In this document: positions 1 to 6,294 of the stretch, piece after piece
Layout: each line of letters opens with the position of its first letter
Position numbering within the stretch: the stretch's first letter is position 1
DNA from: Fodinibacter sp045807225
Lineage (GTDB): Bacteria; Actinomycetota; Actinomycetes; Actinomycetales; Dermatophilaceae
Length of the DNA stretch: 7,828 nt
Assembly: GCA_045807225.1 (NCBI GenBank)
Contig: JBJMHU010000144.1
Coordinates: 1-7,828, forward strand
Reading direction: 5' to 3'
Position numbers and translations under genes: made by a program
The notes under the pieces: generated by a model
What the model saw: only the letters and a program-made list of their open reading frames with translations
Database searches by the model: none
What the model was told of the DNA's origin: nothing

Positions 1-2769
1 GACCACCGCATCATCCAGGGCGCCCAGTCCGGCGACTTCCTGCGTGTGGTGCACTCCCTGCTGCTCGGTGAGCACGGCTTCTACGACGAGATCTTCGAGA
101 GCCTGCGCATCCCCTACGAGCCCATCCGCTGGGTGCGCGACGTCGACACCTCGCACGACGACGACATCAACAAGGTCGCCCGGGTGCAGGAGCTCATCCA
201 CGCCTACCGCGTGCGCGGCCACCTGATGGCCGACACCGACCCGCTGGAGTACAAGCAGCGCCGGCACCAGGACCTCGACGTCACCACCCACGGCCTGACC
301 CTGTGGGACCTCGACCGCACCTTCGCCACCGGCGGGTTCGGCGGCCAGCCGTTCCTGAAGCTGCGCAAGATCCTCGGCATCCTGCGCGACTCCTACTGCC
401 GCACCATCGGCGTGGAGTACATGCACATCCAGGACCCCGAGCAGCGCGAGTGGATCCAGTCCAAGATCGAGGTGGGCTACGCCAAGACCACCCGCGAGGA
501 GCAGCTGCGCATCGTGCGCCGGCTCAACGCGGCCGAGGCGTTCGAGACCTTCCTGCAGACCAAGTTCGTGGGGCAGAAGCGCTTCTCGCTCGAGGGCGGC
601 GAGTCGGTCATCGCGCTGCTCGACCGGGTGCTGTCGCTGGCCGCCAGCGACGACCTCGACGAGGTCTGCATCGGGATGCCGCACCGCGGGCGCCTCAACG
701 TGCTCGCCAACATCGCGGGCAAGTCCTACGGCCAGATCTTCCGCGAGTTCGAGGGCAAGCAGGACCCCCGCTCGGTGCAGGGCTCGGGCGACGTGAAGTA
801 CCACCTCGGCACCGAGGGCACCTTCACCGCCGAGGACGGCAGGACCACCAAGGTCTACCTCGCCGCCAACCCCTCCCACCTCGAGGCGGTCAACCCGGTG
901 CTCGAGGGCATCGTGCGCGCGAAGCAGGACCGCCTCAACCTCGCCGGCGAGGACTTCACGGTGCTGCCCGTGCTCATGCACGGCGACGCCGCGTTCGCCG
1001 GCCAGGGCGTCGTGGCCGAGACGCTCAACCTGTCGCAGCTGCGCGGCTACCGCACCGGCGGCACCGTGCACGTCGTCATCAACAACCAGGTCGGCTTCAC
1101 CACCTCGCCGAGCAGCTCGCGCTCCTCCACCTACTCCACCGACGTCGCCCGGATGATCCAGGCGCCGATCTTCCACGTCAACGGCGACGACCCCGAGGCG
1201 TGCGTGCGGGTGGCCGAGCTCGCCTACGAGTTCCGCAAGGAGTTCCACAAGGACGTCGTGGTCGACATGGTCTGCTACCGGCGCCGCGGGCACAACGAGG
1301 GCGACGACCCGTCGATGACCCAGCCGCTGATGTACAACCTCATCGAGGCCAAGCGCAGCGTGCGCAAGCTCTACACCGAGTCGCTCATCGGCCGTGGTGA
1401 CATCACCGTCGAGGATGCCGAGGCCGCGCTGCGCGACTACCAGCAGCAGCTCGAGCGGGTGTTCGTCGAGACCAAGGCCGCCCTGAAGCAGGCCGAGCGC
1501 GAGGCCGCCGACGAGAGCTACTCGGGCACCGACGCGGAGGGCCACACGGGGCTCGAGCCGCCCGCAGCCCAGGCGCGCAACGCCGACGCCACCAAGCACT
1601 CCTCCACCGAGACCGCGATCAGCACCGAGGTGCTGCAGCGCATCGGTGACGCGTTCGTCGACGTCCCCGACGGCTTCACCGTGCACCCCAAGCTGCGCCA
1701 GATGCTCGAGAAGCGGGCCGCCAGCGTGCGCGAGGGCGGCATCGACTGGGGCACCGGCGAGCTGATCGCCTTCGGCTCGATGCTGATCGAGGGCACCCCG
1801 GTGCGCCTCGCCGGCCAGGACAGCCGGCGCGGCACCTTCGTGCAGCGCCACGCGGTGCTCATCGACAAGCAGAACGCGGCCGAGTGGACCCCGCTGCTCT
1901 ACCTCGGTGAGGGCCAGGGCAAGTTCTGGGTCTACGACAGCCTGCTGTCGGAGTTCGCGGCGATGGGCTTCGAGTACGGCTACTCGGTCGAGCGGCCCGA
2001 CGCCCTGGTGCTGTGGGAGGCCCAGTTCGGCGACTTCTTCAACGGTGCGCAGACCATCATCGACGAGTTCATCTCGAGCTCGGAGCAGAAGTGGGGCCAG
2101 CGCTCCTCGGTGGTGCTGCTGCTGCCGCACGGCTACGAGGGCCAGGGCCCCGACCACTCCTCGGCCCGCATCGAGCGCTTCCTCACGATGTGCGCCGAGA
2201 ACAACATGACCGTCGCCTACCCGTCGACCCCGGCGTCGTACTTCCACCTGCTGCGGCGGCAGGCCTACGCGCGCCCGCGCCGGCCGCTGATCGTCTTCAC
2301 CCCGAAGTCGATGCTGCGCCTGAAGGCCGCCAGCAGCGCGCCGCAGGACTTCACCTCGGGCCGCTTCCTGCCGGTCATGCCCGACTCCGCCACCACCAAC
2401 GAGGTGTCCCGCGTGCTCATCGCGGCCGGCAAGGTCGTCTACGACCTGCTCGCCGAGCGCGACAAGCGCGGTGACACCGCGACGGCGGTGCTGCGCCTCG
2501 AGCAGTACTACCCGCTCCCCGCGGCCGACCTGGCCCGTGAGCTGGCGAAGTACCCCGGCGCCGAGGTGGTCGTCGTGCAGGACGAGCCGAAGAACCAGGG
2601 CGCCTGGCCGTTCCTGGCGCTCAACCTGCCGGAGGCCCTGGCCCAGCACGGCGAGCACCGCCCGCTGCGCGTCATCTCGCGCGCCGCGTCCGCCTCGCCG
2701 GCGACCGGCTCGACCAAGAAGCACCAGGCGGAGCAGGCCGAGCTGGTGGCGCAGTCGTTCGACCGCTGA
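1..2769 (+). CDS. kgd: Multifunctional 2-oxoglutarate decarboxylase/dehydrogenase (E2-E1 fusion), 3' portion
   Basis: The gene is open from the first base, so the 922 residues seen are the C-terminal part of a protein that is about 1,230 residues long in mycobacteria. It is the thiamine-diphosphate (ThDP) enzyme that decarboxylates 2-oxoglutarate in the cytoplasmic TCA cycle. Residues 1-14 (DHRIIQGAQSGDFL) are the end of the E2-like acyltransferase domain; the Asp of the usual DHRxxDG motif is Gln here, as I recall for this family. The E1 part follows: HRGRLN at about 228-233, the ThDP/magnesium region from GDAAFAGQG (328) to NNQ (361-363), and YRRRGHNEGDDPS at 426-438. A low-complexity polar linker (about 500-540) leads to the transketolase pyrimidine domain, with WGTGE (583), GQDSRRGTF (605), EAQFGDF (672) and LPHGYEGQGPDHSS (707-720). 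The C-terminal domain has QDEPKNQGAWPF at 860. The frame is intact and ends in TGA. Family knowledge: the E1 is controlled by the FHA protein GarA in mycobacteria; nothing here tests that. Confidence 0.97.
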   Translation, partial: DHRIIQGAQSGDFLRVVHSLLLGEHGFYDEIFESLRIPYEPIRWVRDVDTSHDDDINKVARVQELIHAYRVRGHLMADTDPLEYKQRRHQDLDVTTHGLTLWDLDRTFATGGFGGQPFLKLRKILGILRDSYCRTIGVEYMHIQDPEQREWIQSKIEVGYAKTTREEQLRIVRRLNAAEAFETFLQTKFVGQKRFSLEGGESVIALLDRVLSLAASDDLDEVCIGMPHRGRLNVLANIAGKSYGQIFREFEGKQDPRSVQGSGDVKYHLGTEGTFTAEDGRTTKVYLAANPSHLEAVNPVLEGIVRAKQDRLNLAGEDFTVLPVLMHGDAAFAGQGVVAETLNLSQLRGYRTGGTVHVVINNQVGFTTSPSSSRSSTYSTDVARMIQAPIFHVNGDDPEACVRVAELAYEFRKEFHKDVVVDMVCYRRRGHNEGDDPSMTQPLMYNLIEAKRSVRKLYTESLIGRGDITVEDAEAALRDYQQQLERVFVETKAALKQAEREAADESYSGTDAEGHTGLEPPAAQARNADATKHSSTETAISTEVLQRIGDAFVDVPDGFTVHPKLRQMLEKRAASVREGGIDWGTGELIAFGSMLIEGTPVRLAGQDSRRGTFVQRHAVLIDKQNAAEWTPLLYLGEGQGKFWVYDSLLSEFAAMGFEYGYSVERPDALVLWEAQFGDFFNGAQTIIDEFISSSEQKWGQRSSVVLLLPHGYEGQGPDHSSARIERFLTMCAENNMTVAYPSTPASYFHLLRRQAYARPRRPLIVFTPKSMLRLKAASSAPQDFTSGRFLPVMPDSATTNEVSRVLIAAGKVVYDLLAERDKRGDTATAVLRLEQYYPLPAADLARELAKYPGAEVVVVQDEPKNQGAWPFLALNLPEALAQHGEHRPLRVISRAASASPATGSTKKHQAEQAELVAQSFDR

Positions 2770-2789
2770 CCGCGGGTCTGCGGAGCGGG

Positions 2790-2803
2790 CCGTCGCGCGA
2801 CGG
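2790..2803. repeat. 14-bp perfect palindrome upstream of the DUF6104 promoter
   Basis: The bases CCGTCGCGCGACGG read the same on both strands. They lie in the 47-base gap after kgd, two bases before the putative -10 hexamer of the next gene. The site could be an operator, or a weak RNA hairpin after kgd. No T run follows, so a classical terminator is unlikely. In DNA this GC-rich a palindrome of this size can arise by chance somewhere in a window, so only its position makes it notable. Confidence 0.35.
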
Positions 2804-2804
2804 G

Positions 2805-2816
2805 TAACCTCGCAGC
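2805..2816 (+). promoter_or_regulatory. Putative -10 element for leaderless transcription of the DUF6104-like gene
   Basis: TAACCT at 2805-2810 fits the actinobacterial TANNNT -10 pattern. Exactly six bases separate it from the GTG start at 2817, which places the expected transcription start on or next to the first base of the codon. No Shine-Dalgarno sequence is present before this GTG, which agrees with leaderless expression, common in actinobacteria. I see no convincing -35 element. This is inferred from pattern only. Confidence 0.5.
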
Positions 2817-2993
2817 GTGTACTTCACGGACCGCGGCATCGAGGAGCTGCAGGCCCGTCGAGGTGACGAGGAGGTCACCTTCGACTGGCTGGCCGAGCAG
2901 CTGCGCACCTTCGTCGACCTCAACCCCGACTTCGAGGTCCCCGTGGAACGGCTGGCGACCTGGTTGGCCCGCCTGGACGACGAGGACGAGTGA
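2817..2993 (+). CDS. Small acidic DUF6104-like protein of unknown function
   Basis: This 58-residue protein starts at GTG and reads MYFTDRGIEELQARRGDEEV at its N-terminus, then FDWLAEQLRTFVDLNP and a C-terminal VERLATWLARLDDEDE. I recognise it as the small conserved actinobacterial family called DUF6104 in databases; the function is unknown. It is rich in Asp and Glu, has no signal peptide or membrane segment, and looks like two or three short helices with conserved Trp and Leu. The start is chosen because homologues begin MYFTDRG and because a -10-like hexamer lies six bases upstream. It follows kgd by 47 bases on the same strand, and its TGA stop overlaps the GTG start of the next gene in GTGA, so the two are probably translated together. 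A link to 2-oxoglutarate metabolism is a guess from position only. Confidence 0.85.
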   Translation: MYFTDRGIEELQARRGDEEVTFDWLAEQLRTFVDLNPDFEVPVERLATWLARLDDEDE

Positions 2994-3673
2994 ACGAGCA
3001 GATGCCTGACGAGCAGCCCGACGACGCGACGTCGCCGATCGAGTTCCGGCCGAGCGTCGAGGCCCAGGTGGTGCCCGAGGGTGCCCGCGACCTCGCGCTG
3101 GTCTTCCTGGGCGCCTCCCTCGTCGCCGGGGTCGGCGACCCCAAGGGCCAGGGTTGGGTGACTCGCGTCGTGGGGCGCACCCAGCACCCCGACCTCGAGC
3201 TGACCGCCTACAACCTCGGCGTCCGCGGCGACACCTCCGCCCACGTGCTGCAGCGCTGGGGCACCGAGGTGCCGCTGCGGTGGGCCGGGCGCACCGAGCG
3301 CCGCGTGGTCGTGTCCATGGGCACCGACGACGTCGTCAGCGGCACCACCCTGGCGCGCCACCGGCTCAACCTCGCCAACCTGCTCGACGACGCCACGGCC
3401 TCGGGGGTCGGCGCGTTCGTCGTGAGCCCGCCGCCCACCGACGACACCGAGCTCAACGAGCGGCTCGAGGTGCTCGTCGACGCGCAGGCCGACGTGTGCG
3501 CCCGGCGCGGCATCCCCTTCGTCGACTGCTTCGCACCTCTGATGGGCCACGACCAGTGGAGCAGCGACCTCGCCGCGAGCCGGGTGCAGCACCACCCCGG
3601 CCAGGCCGGGTACGGGCTCATCGCCTGGCTGGTGCTGCACAACGGCTGGGACGACTGGCTGCAGATCTCCTGA
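2990..3673 (+). CDS. SGNH/GDSL-type hydrolase family protein with altered catalytic positions
   Basis: The 227-residue product is about the usual size for a single-domain SGNH hydrolase, a family that cleaves ester bonds of lipids, acylated sugars or glycans. Block I is LVFLGASLVAGVGDPKGQGW, with the nucleophile at Ser43 in GASL instead of GDSL. Block II is NLGVRGDTS, with the oxyanion Gly80. Block III reads SMGTDD (residues 109-114), where the family normally has GxND, so the oxyanion Asn is Asp113. Block V is VQHHPGQAGY: His202 fits the catalytic His, but the Asp three residues before it is Val199. There is no signal peptide, so it is probably cytoplasmic. The GTG start overlaps the preceding stop by 4 bases; an in-frame ATG at 3002 is an alternative. 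GAGGA at 2982-2986 lies close to the GTG. Activity is uncertain given the two substitutions, and the substrate is unknown. Confidence 0.85.
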   Translation: MNEQMPDEQPDDATSPIEFRPSVEAQVVPEGARDLALVFLGASLVAGVGDPKGQGWVTRVVGRTQHPDLELTAYNLGVRGDTSAHVLQRWGTEVPLRWAGRTERRVVVSMGTDDVVSGTTLARHRLNLANLLDDATASGVGAFVVSPPPTDDTELNERLEVLVDAQADVCARRGIPFVDCFAPLMGHDQWSSDLAASRVQHHPGQAGYGLIAWLVLHNGWDDWLQIS

Positions 3674-3698
3674 CCTCGCGCGCCTCCCGCGCCCGCCG

Positions 3699-4550
3699 TC
3701 AGGCCGGCTGCCGGACGAACTCGCGCACGAGCGCGGCGAACCGGTCGGGGTCGTCGAGGTGCGGGAAGTGCCCTGCGCCCTGGAACAGCTCGACCCGGCA
3801 GTTCGGCATCGAGGCGGTGGCGGATGCCGCGTGCCACGCCGGGATCATCCGGTCCTTGGTGCCCCACACGACCAGGGTCGGGATGGGCGTGGCGTCGGGC
3901 AGGTAGTCGTGCGCGTTGACGCTCTGGCCGCCGGGGTCGATCACGGCCCGGGTCGTGGCGAGGAAGGCGCGGCGGGTGTCGGCATCCCCGAGTGAGGTGA
4001 AGCCGTCCCAGACCTCGGTGAGGTCGCGGCCGGGGCGCAACCCCACGGAGCCGAGCACCCCTGCGGCAGAGGCGATGCGGTCGCGCATCCACCCCGACGC
4101 GATGACCGGCAGCACGTACTCGGCACCCGGCAGGGTGGCCGAGCGCAGCAGCGGGCTGACCTCGCGGCCGAGGCCGCCGCTCGCGACGAGCACCAGCCGG
4201 TCGACCCGCTCGGGGAAGAGGTAGGAGAAGACCATCGCGATGCCGCCACCCAGCGAGTGCCCCACCAGGGTCACCTGGGTGATGCCGAGCCGGTCGAGCA
4301 GGTCGCGCAGGGTGGCGGCGTGCGCGCCGAGCGAGTAGTCGCCGATCGGCTTCGCGGACTCACCGTGGCCGAACAGGTCGGGCACGATCAGCCGGTGGTT
4401 GTCGTCGAGCCGGTCGACGAGGTGCCCCCACTGCTTCTGCGAGCCCAGGATGCCGTGGATGAACAGCAGCGCCGGCCCCGAACCGCTGTCGGTGTAGGAG
4501 AACGCGTGGCCGTGCAGGGTGACGGTGCGCTCTGCGGACGTCGCGCTCAC
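3699..4550 (-). CDS. Alpha/beta-fold hydrolase
   Basis: The 283-residue protein is a complete single-domain alpha/beta hydrolase. The oxyanion-hole motif is FIHGILGS (30-37). PDLFGHGES (57-65) follows strand 4. The nucleophile elbow is GHSLGG with Ser99, the acid is Asp233 in WGTKDRMIP, and the base is His261 in GAGHFPHLDDP. A cap of roughly residues 127-205 lies between strands 6 and 7. There is no signal peptide or membrane segment, so it should be cytoplasmic. The overall pattern resembles esterases, epoxide hydrolases and meta-cleavage-product hydrolases; the substrate cannot be told from the sequence. The GTG start at 4550 is supported by a good GAGGAG Shine-Dalgarno site six bases upstream. 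The gene ends 25 bases from the convergent SGNH hydrolase. A dyad overlapping its putative -10 suggests local repression. Confidence 0.93.
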   Translation of the reverse strand: MSATSAERTVTLHGHAFSYTDSGSGPALLFIHGILGSQKQWGHLVDRLDDNHRLIVPDLFGHGESAKPIGDYSLGAHAATLRDLLDRLGITQVTLVGHSLGGGIAMVFSYLFPERVDRLVLVASGGLGREVSPLLRSATLPGAEYVLPVIASGWMRDRIASAAGVLGSVGLRPGRDLTEVWDGFTSLGDADTRRAFLATTRAVIDPGGQSVNAHDYLPDATPIPTLVVWGTKDRMIPAWHAASATASMPNCRVELFQGAGHFPHLDDPDRFAALVREFVRQPA

Positions 4551-4556
4551 TTCGAG

Positions 4557-4562
4557 CTCCTC
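4557..4562 (-). promoter_or_regulatory. Ribosome binding site of the alpha/beta hydrolase
   Basis: On the minus strand GAGGAG lies six bases before the GTG at 4550-4548. This is the strongest Shine-Dalgarno match in the window and fixes the GTG as the start. Confidence 0.75.
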
Positions 4563-4585
4563 GGGGGGGCGGGTGGGTCCACGTC

Positions 4586-4591
4586 AGGTTA
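4586..4591 (-). promoter_or_regulatory. Putative -10 element of the alpha/beta hydrolase gene
   Basis: The minus strand reads TAACCT within GGTAACCT, the same octamer found before the DUF6104-like gene at 2803-2810. Transcription would start near 4579-4580 and give a leader of about 29 bases holding the GAGGAG site. No clear -35 is visible. Inferred from pattern and repeated occurrence. Confidence 0.4.
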
Positions 4592-4601
4592 CCGTCCGGT
4601 A
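4590..4601. promoter_or_regulatory. Operator-like dyad TACCG-TC-CGGTA overlapping the -10 region
   Basis: Two perfect 5-base arms are separated by two bases, and the dyad shares two bases with the putative -10 of the hydrolase gene. A short, close-spaced dyad at this position is typical of operators for dimeric repressors such as TetR or MarR family members. No regulator gene is present in the window, so the identity of any binding protein is unknown. Confidence 0.35.
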
Positions 4602-4619
4602 GCCACTCCCGGCCGACCG

Positions 4620-4639
4620 CCGTGTCGGGTCCCACACGG
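4620..4639 (-). terminator. Weak hairpin after the dehydrogenase gene
   Basis: On the minus strand CCGTGT and ACACGG can pair as a 6-base stem around an 8-base loop, starting 11 bases after the dehydrogenase stop codon. There is no T tract after it. It may reduce read-through into the hydrolase gene or have no role; it is short for an intrinsic terminator. Confidence 0.3.
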
Positions 4640-4650
4640 TGGACGGGGAC

Positions 4651-5619
4651 TCAGAGCGTGAAGACGACCTTTCCCGACACCGTGCCCTGGAGCATCCGCT
4701 CGAACCCCTCGCGGGCCCGGGCCAGCGGGCGCACCGAGTCGACCTGCGGCTCGATGCCGGCGTCGACCACGAAGCGGGCCAGCCGCTCGAGCTCGTCGCG
4801 CGAGCCCATCGTCGAGCCGACGACGCGCAGCTGCTTGAAGAAGATCTTGGTCAGCTCGGCCTTGGCCGGGGCGTCACCCGACGTGGCCCCCGAGATCACG
4901 ATCGTCCCCCCGGGGCGCAGGCTGTTGACCGAGTGCGACCAGGTGGCGGCACCCACCGTCTCCATGACCGCGTCGACCCGCTCCGGCAGCCGGGCACCGC
5001 TCTCGAAGGCGCGGTCGGCGCCCAGGGCGACCGCCTGCTCGCCCTTGGCGACGTCCCGGCTGGTCACCCACATCCGGATGCCGGCCGCCGTGCCGAGCTG
5101 CACCAGTGCGGTCGCGACTCCGCCGGCCGCCCCCTGCACCAGCACGGTTCCACCGGGCTGGACGCCCGAGTTGGTGAACAGCATCCGGTAGGCCGTGAGC
5201 CAGGCCGTGGGCAGGCAGGCTGCGTGCTCCCAGGACAGGCTCTCGGGCTTGGGCACCAGGTTGTGGCGGGGCACGGCGACGACCTCGGCCAGCGTGCCGT
5301 CGTGCACCTCGCTGAGCAGGCTGCGGCGCGGGTCGAGCGTCTCGTCGCCGGTCCACCCCGGCGACGCGACCACGGCGTGCACGAGCACCTCGTTGCCGTC
5401 GGCGTCGACCCCCGCCCCGTCGCAGCCCAGCACCATCGGCAGCCGGTCGGCGGGCAGGCCGACGCCGCGCAGCGAGAAGATGTCGTGGTGGTTCAGCGCC
5501 GTCGTGCGCAGCCGCACGGTGGTCCACCCGTCGGGCGCCTGCGGCTCCGGGTGCTCACCGACCTGCAGGCCGGACAGCGGGTCGGAGGCGGACTGGCTGA
5601 CGCAGGTGACGGCGAGCAT
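4651..5619 (-). CDS. Medium-chain dehydrogenase/reductase (MDR), zinc-less, probably NADPH-dependent
   Basis: The 322-residue protein has the two-domain layout of the MDR superfamily. The N-terminal GroES-like domain (about 1-125) contains ALNHHDIFSLRG (41-52) and LPMVLGCDGAG (60-70). The Rossmann domain starts with VLVQGAAGGVATALVQLGTA (159-178), the nucleotide-binding glycine turn. TSRDVAKGEQAVALGAD follows, where Arg188 and Lys192 after strand 2 favour NADPH over NADH. GGTIVISGATSG and a C-terminal GKVVFTL end complete the family pattern. The four-Cys structural zinc lobe is absent and the usual Cys zinc ligand is not evident, so it is closer to quinone-oxidoreductase-like members than to classical alcohol dehydrogenases. 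The substrate is unknown. The ATG start is placed by homology-like length and by a -10-like hexamer six bases upstream; no Shine-Dalgarno site is clear. It lies between the methyltransferase and the hydrolase on the same strand and probably has its own transcript. Confidence 0.92.
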   Translation of the reverse strand: MLAVTCVSQSASDPLSGLQVGEHPEPQAPDGWTTVRLRTTALNHHDIFSLRGVGLPADRLPMVLGCDGAGVDADGNEVLVHAVVASPGWTGDETLDPRRSLLSEVHDGTLAEVVAVPRHNLVPKPESLSWEHAACLPTAWLTAYRMLFTNSGVQPGGTVLVQGAAGGVATALVQLGTAAGIRMWVTSRDVAKGEQAVALGADRAFESGARLPERVDAVMETVGAATWSHSVNSLRPGGTIVISGATSGDAPAKAELTKIFFKQLRVVGSTMGSRDELERLARFVVDAGIEPQVDSVRPLARAREGFERMLQGTVSGKVVFTL

Positions 5620-5631
5620 CCCCCGACCCTA
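5620..5631 (-). promoter_or_regulatory. Putative -10 element for leaderless transcription of the dehydrogenase
   Basis: On the minus strand TAGGGT (5631-5626) fits TANNNT and is followed by exactly six bases and then the ATG at 5619, the same geometry seen before the DUF6104-like gene. It lies in the 41-base gap after the methyltransferase stop. No -35 match stands out. Pattern-based inference. Confidence 0.5.
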
Positions 5632-5660
5632 CCGAGGGCCCAGGGGTCTTCCCATCCCCG

Positions 5661-6281
5661 TCACTCCTTCTCGAGGAGGAACCAGGTCGAGTCGTCGAGG
5701 GGGTGCTGGGGGTCGCGGTGGTAGGTGAACCCGTAGTCGAGGAGCCGGAGCCCGGGGACGGAGTCAAGCAGGTCGCCCGCGAAGTCCCGCTTGAACAGCG
5801 CGTGCTCCTGCCCGCGGTAGCGCACCTCCACAGGAGTGGGGTTGTAGTACTCGCACAGCATCACATAGCGGGACGATGCGGAGGCAAGCGTCGAGTAGAC
5901 GTCCGGGAGCTTCTCCGGGTTGATGTGGATGAGGACGCCCTTGGTGAAGGCGAGGTCGAACTGGCGGTCGGGCTCGTACCCGATGATCGACGCGGTCTCG
6001 ACCGTCGCTCCGCCCCACCGGGCGACCTCGGCGGCGGCCTCCTCGTTGATCTCGACGCCATGGAGGCGAGCCTCGGGGAGCAGCGCCCGAAGGGCGTGCA
6101 GGTTGTTCCCGATGTTGCACCCGAGCTCGATGACGGACGTCACGTCGGTGGTTCGGCCGAGGATGCGGGCGAACAGGGCCTCGTTGCTGGCAACGAGGTC
6201 GGCACCGCGGTTGCGCGCGGCGTACTCGCGCCCGAACTCCCCGGCCCACAGCGACTCCTGCTGGGTGCGGTCATCTGTCAT
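5661..6281 (-). CDS. SAM-dependent methyltransferase of the pseudaminic-acid-biosynthesis-associated type
   Basis: The 206-residue protein is a class I methyltransferase. Motif I is VIELGCNIGNNL (50-61), the glycine-rich S-adenosylmethionine loop. Glu77 in GVEIN is the acidic residue expected to hold the ribose. The strongest family marks are LWAGEFGREYAARN (11-24), FTKGVLIHINPEKLPDVY (112-129), EYYNPTPVEVRYRG (144-157), LFKRDFAGDLL (162-172), LDYGFTYHRD (181-190) and DDSTWFLLEKE (196-206). I recognise these as the family annotated as pseudaminic acid biosynthesis-associated methylase (TIGR03587, from memory). Its exact methyl acceptor is not established to my knowledge; a nucleotide sugar or surface glycan is the likely class. 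It starts 12 bases after rfbD and ends the rhamnose gene set. GAAGGG seven bases before the ATG overlaps the rfbD stop codon. It uses more A- or T-ending codons (ACA GAT near the start, ACT CCT, GCA, TAT) than its neighbours, which hints at separate acquisition. Confidence 0.9.
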   Translation of the reverse strand: MTDDRTQQESLWAGEFGREYAARNRGADLVASNEALFARILGRTTDVTSVIELGCNIGNNLHALRALLPEARLHGVEINEEAAAEVARWGGATVETASIIGYEPDRQFDLAFTKGVLIHINPEKLPDVYSTLASASSRYVMLCEYYNPTPVEVRYRGQEHALFKRDFAGDLLDSVPGLRLLDYGFTYHRDPQHPLDDSTWFLLEKE

Positions 6282-6288
6282 GGGTCCA

Positions 6289-6294
6289 CCCTTC
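6289..6294 (-). promoter_or_regulatory. Ribosome binding site of the methyltransferase, overlapping the rfbD stop
   Basis: The minus strand reads TAGAAGGG, where TAG is the rfbD stop codon and GAAGGG is a Shine-Dalgarno site ending seven bases before the methyltransferase ATG. This arrangement supports co-transcription and possibly coupled translation of the two genes. Confidence 0.6.

Noticed and set aside
303..1400. A 365-codon plus-strand frame inside kgd
   Set aside because: It is an Arg/Pro-rich shifted frame of kgd; the kgd frame carries all the conserved motifs without interruption.
1501..1620. The polar stretch between the two halves of the kgd E1 region, considered as an insertion or frameshift
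   Set aside because: The frame is intact, the codon use is unchanged, and a variable linker at this place is normal in actinobacterial members of the family.
2672..3640. A 322-codon open frame on the minus strand opposite the end of kgd, the DUF6104-like gene and the SGNH gene
   Set aside because: It spans three recognisable plus-strand genes and a gap, and its translation is low-complexity with no family motif. Long antisense frames are expected in DNA of this GC content.
3678..3692. GCGCG-CCTCC-CGCGC inverted repeat between the convergent genes, considered as a shared terminator
   Set aside because: The stem is only five pairs and no T run follows on either strand; repeats of G and C of this size are frequent by chance here.
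4639..5724. A 361-codon plus-strand frame opposite the dehydrogenase and the methyltransferase end
   Set aside because: The translation is rich in Arg, Gly, Val and His without motifs, while the opposite strand encodes a complete dehydrogenase. It is a shadow frame.
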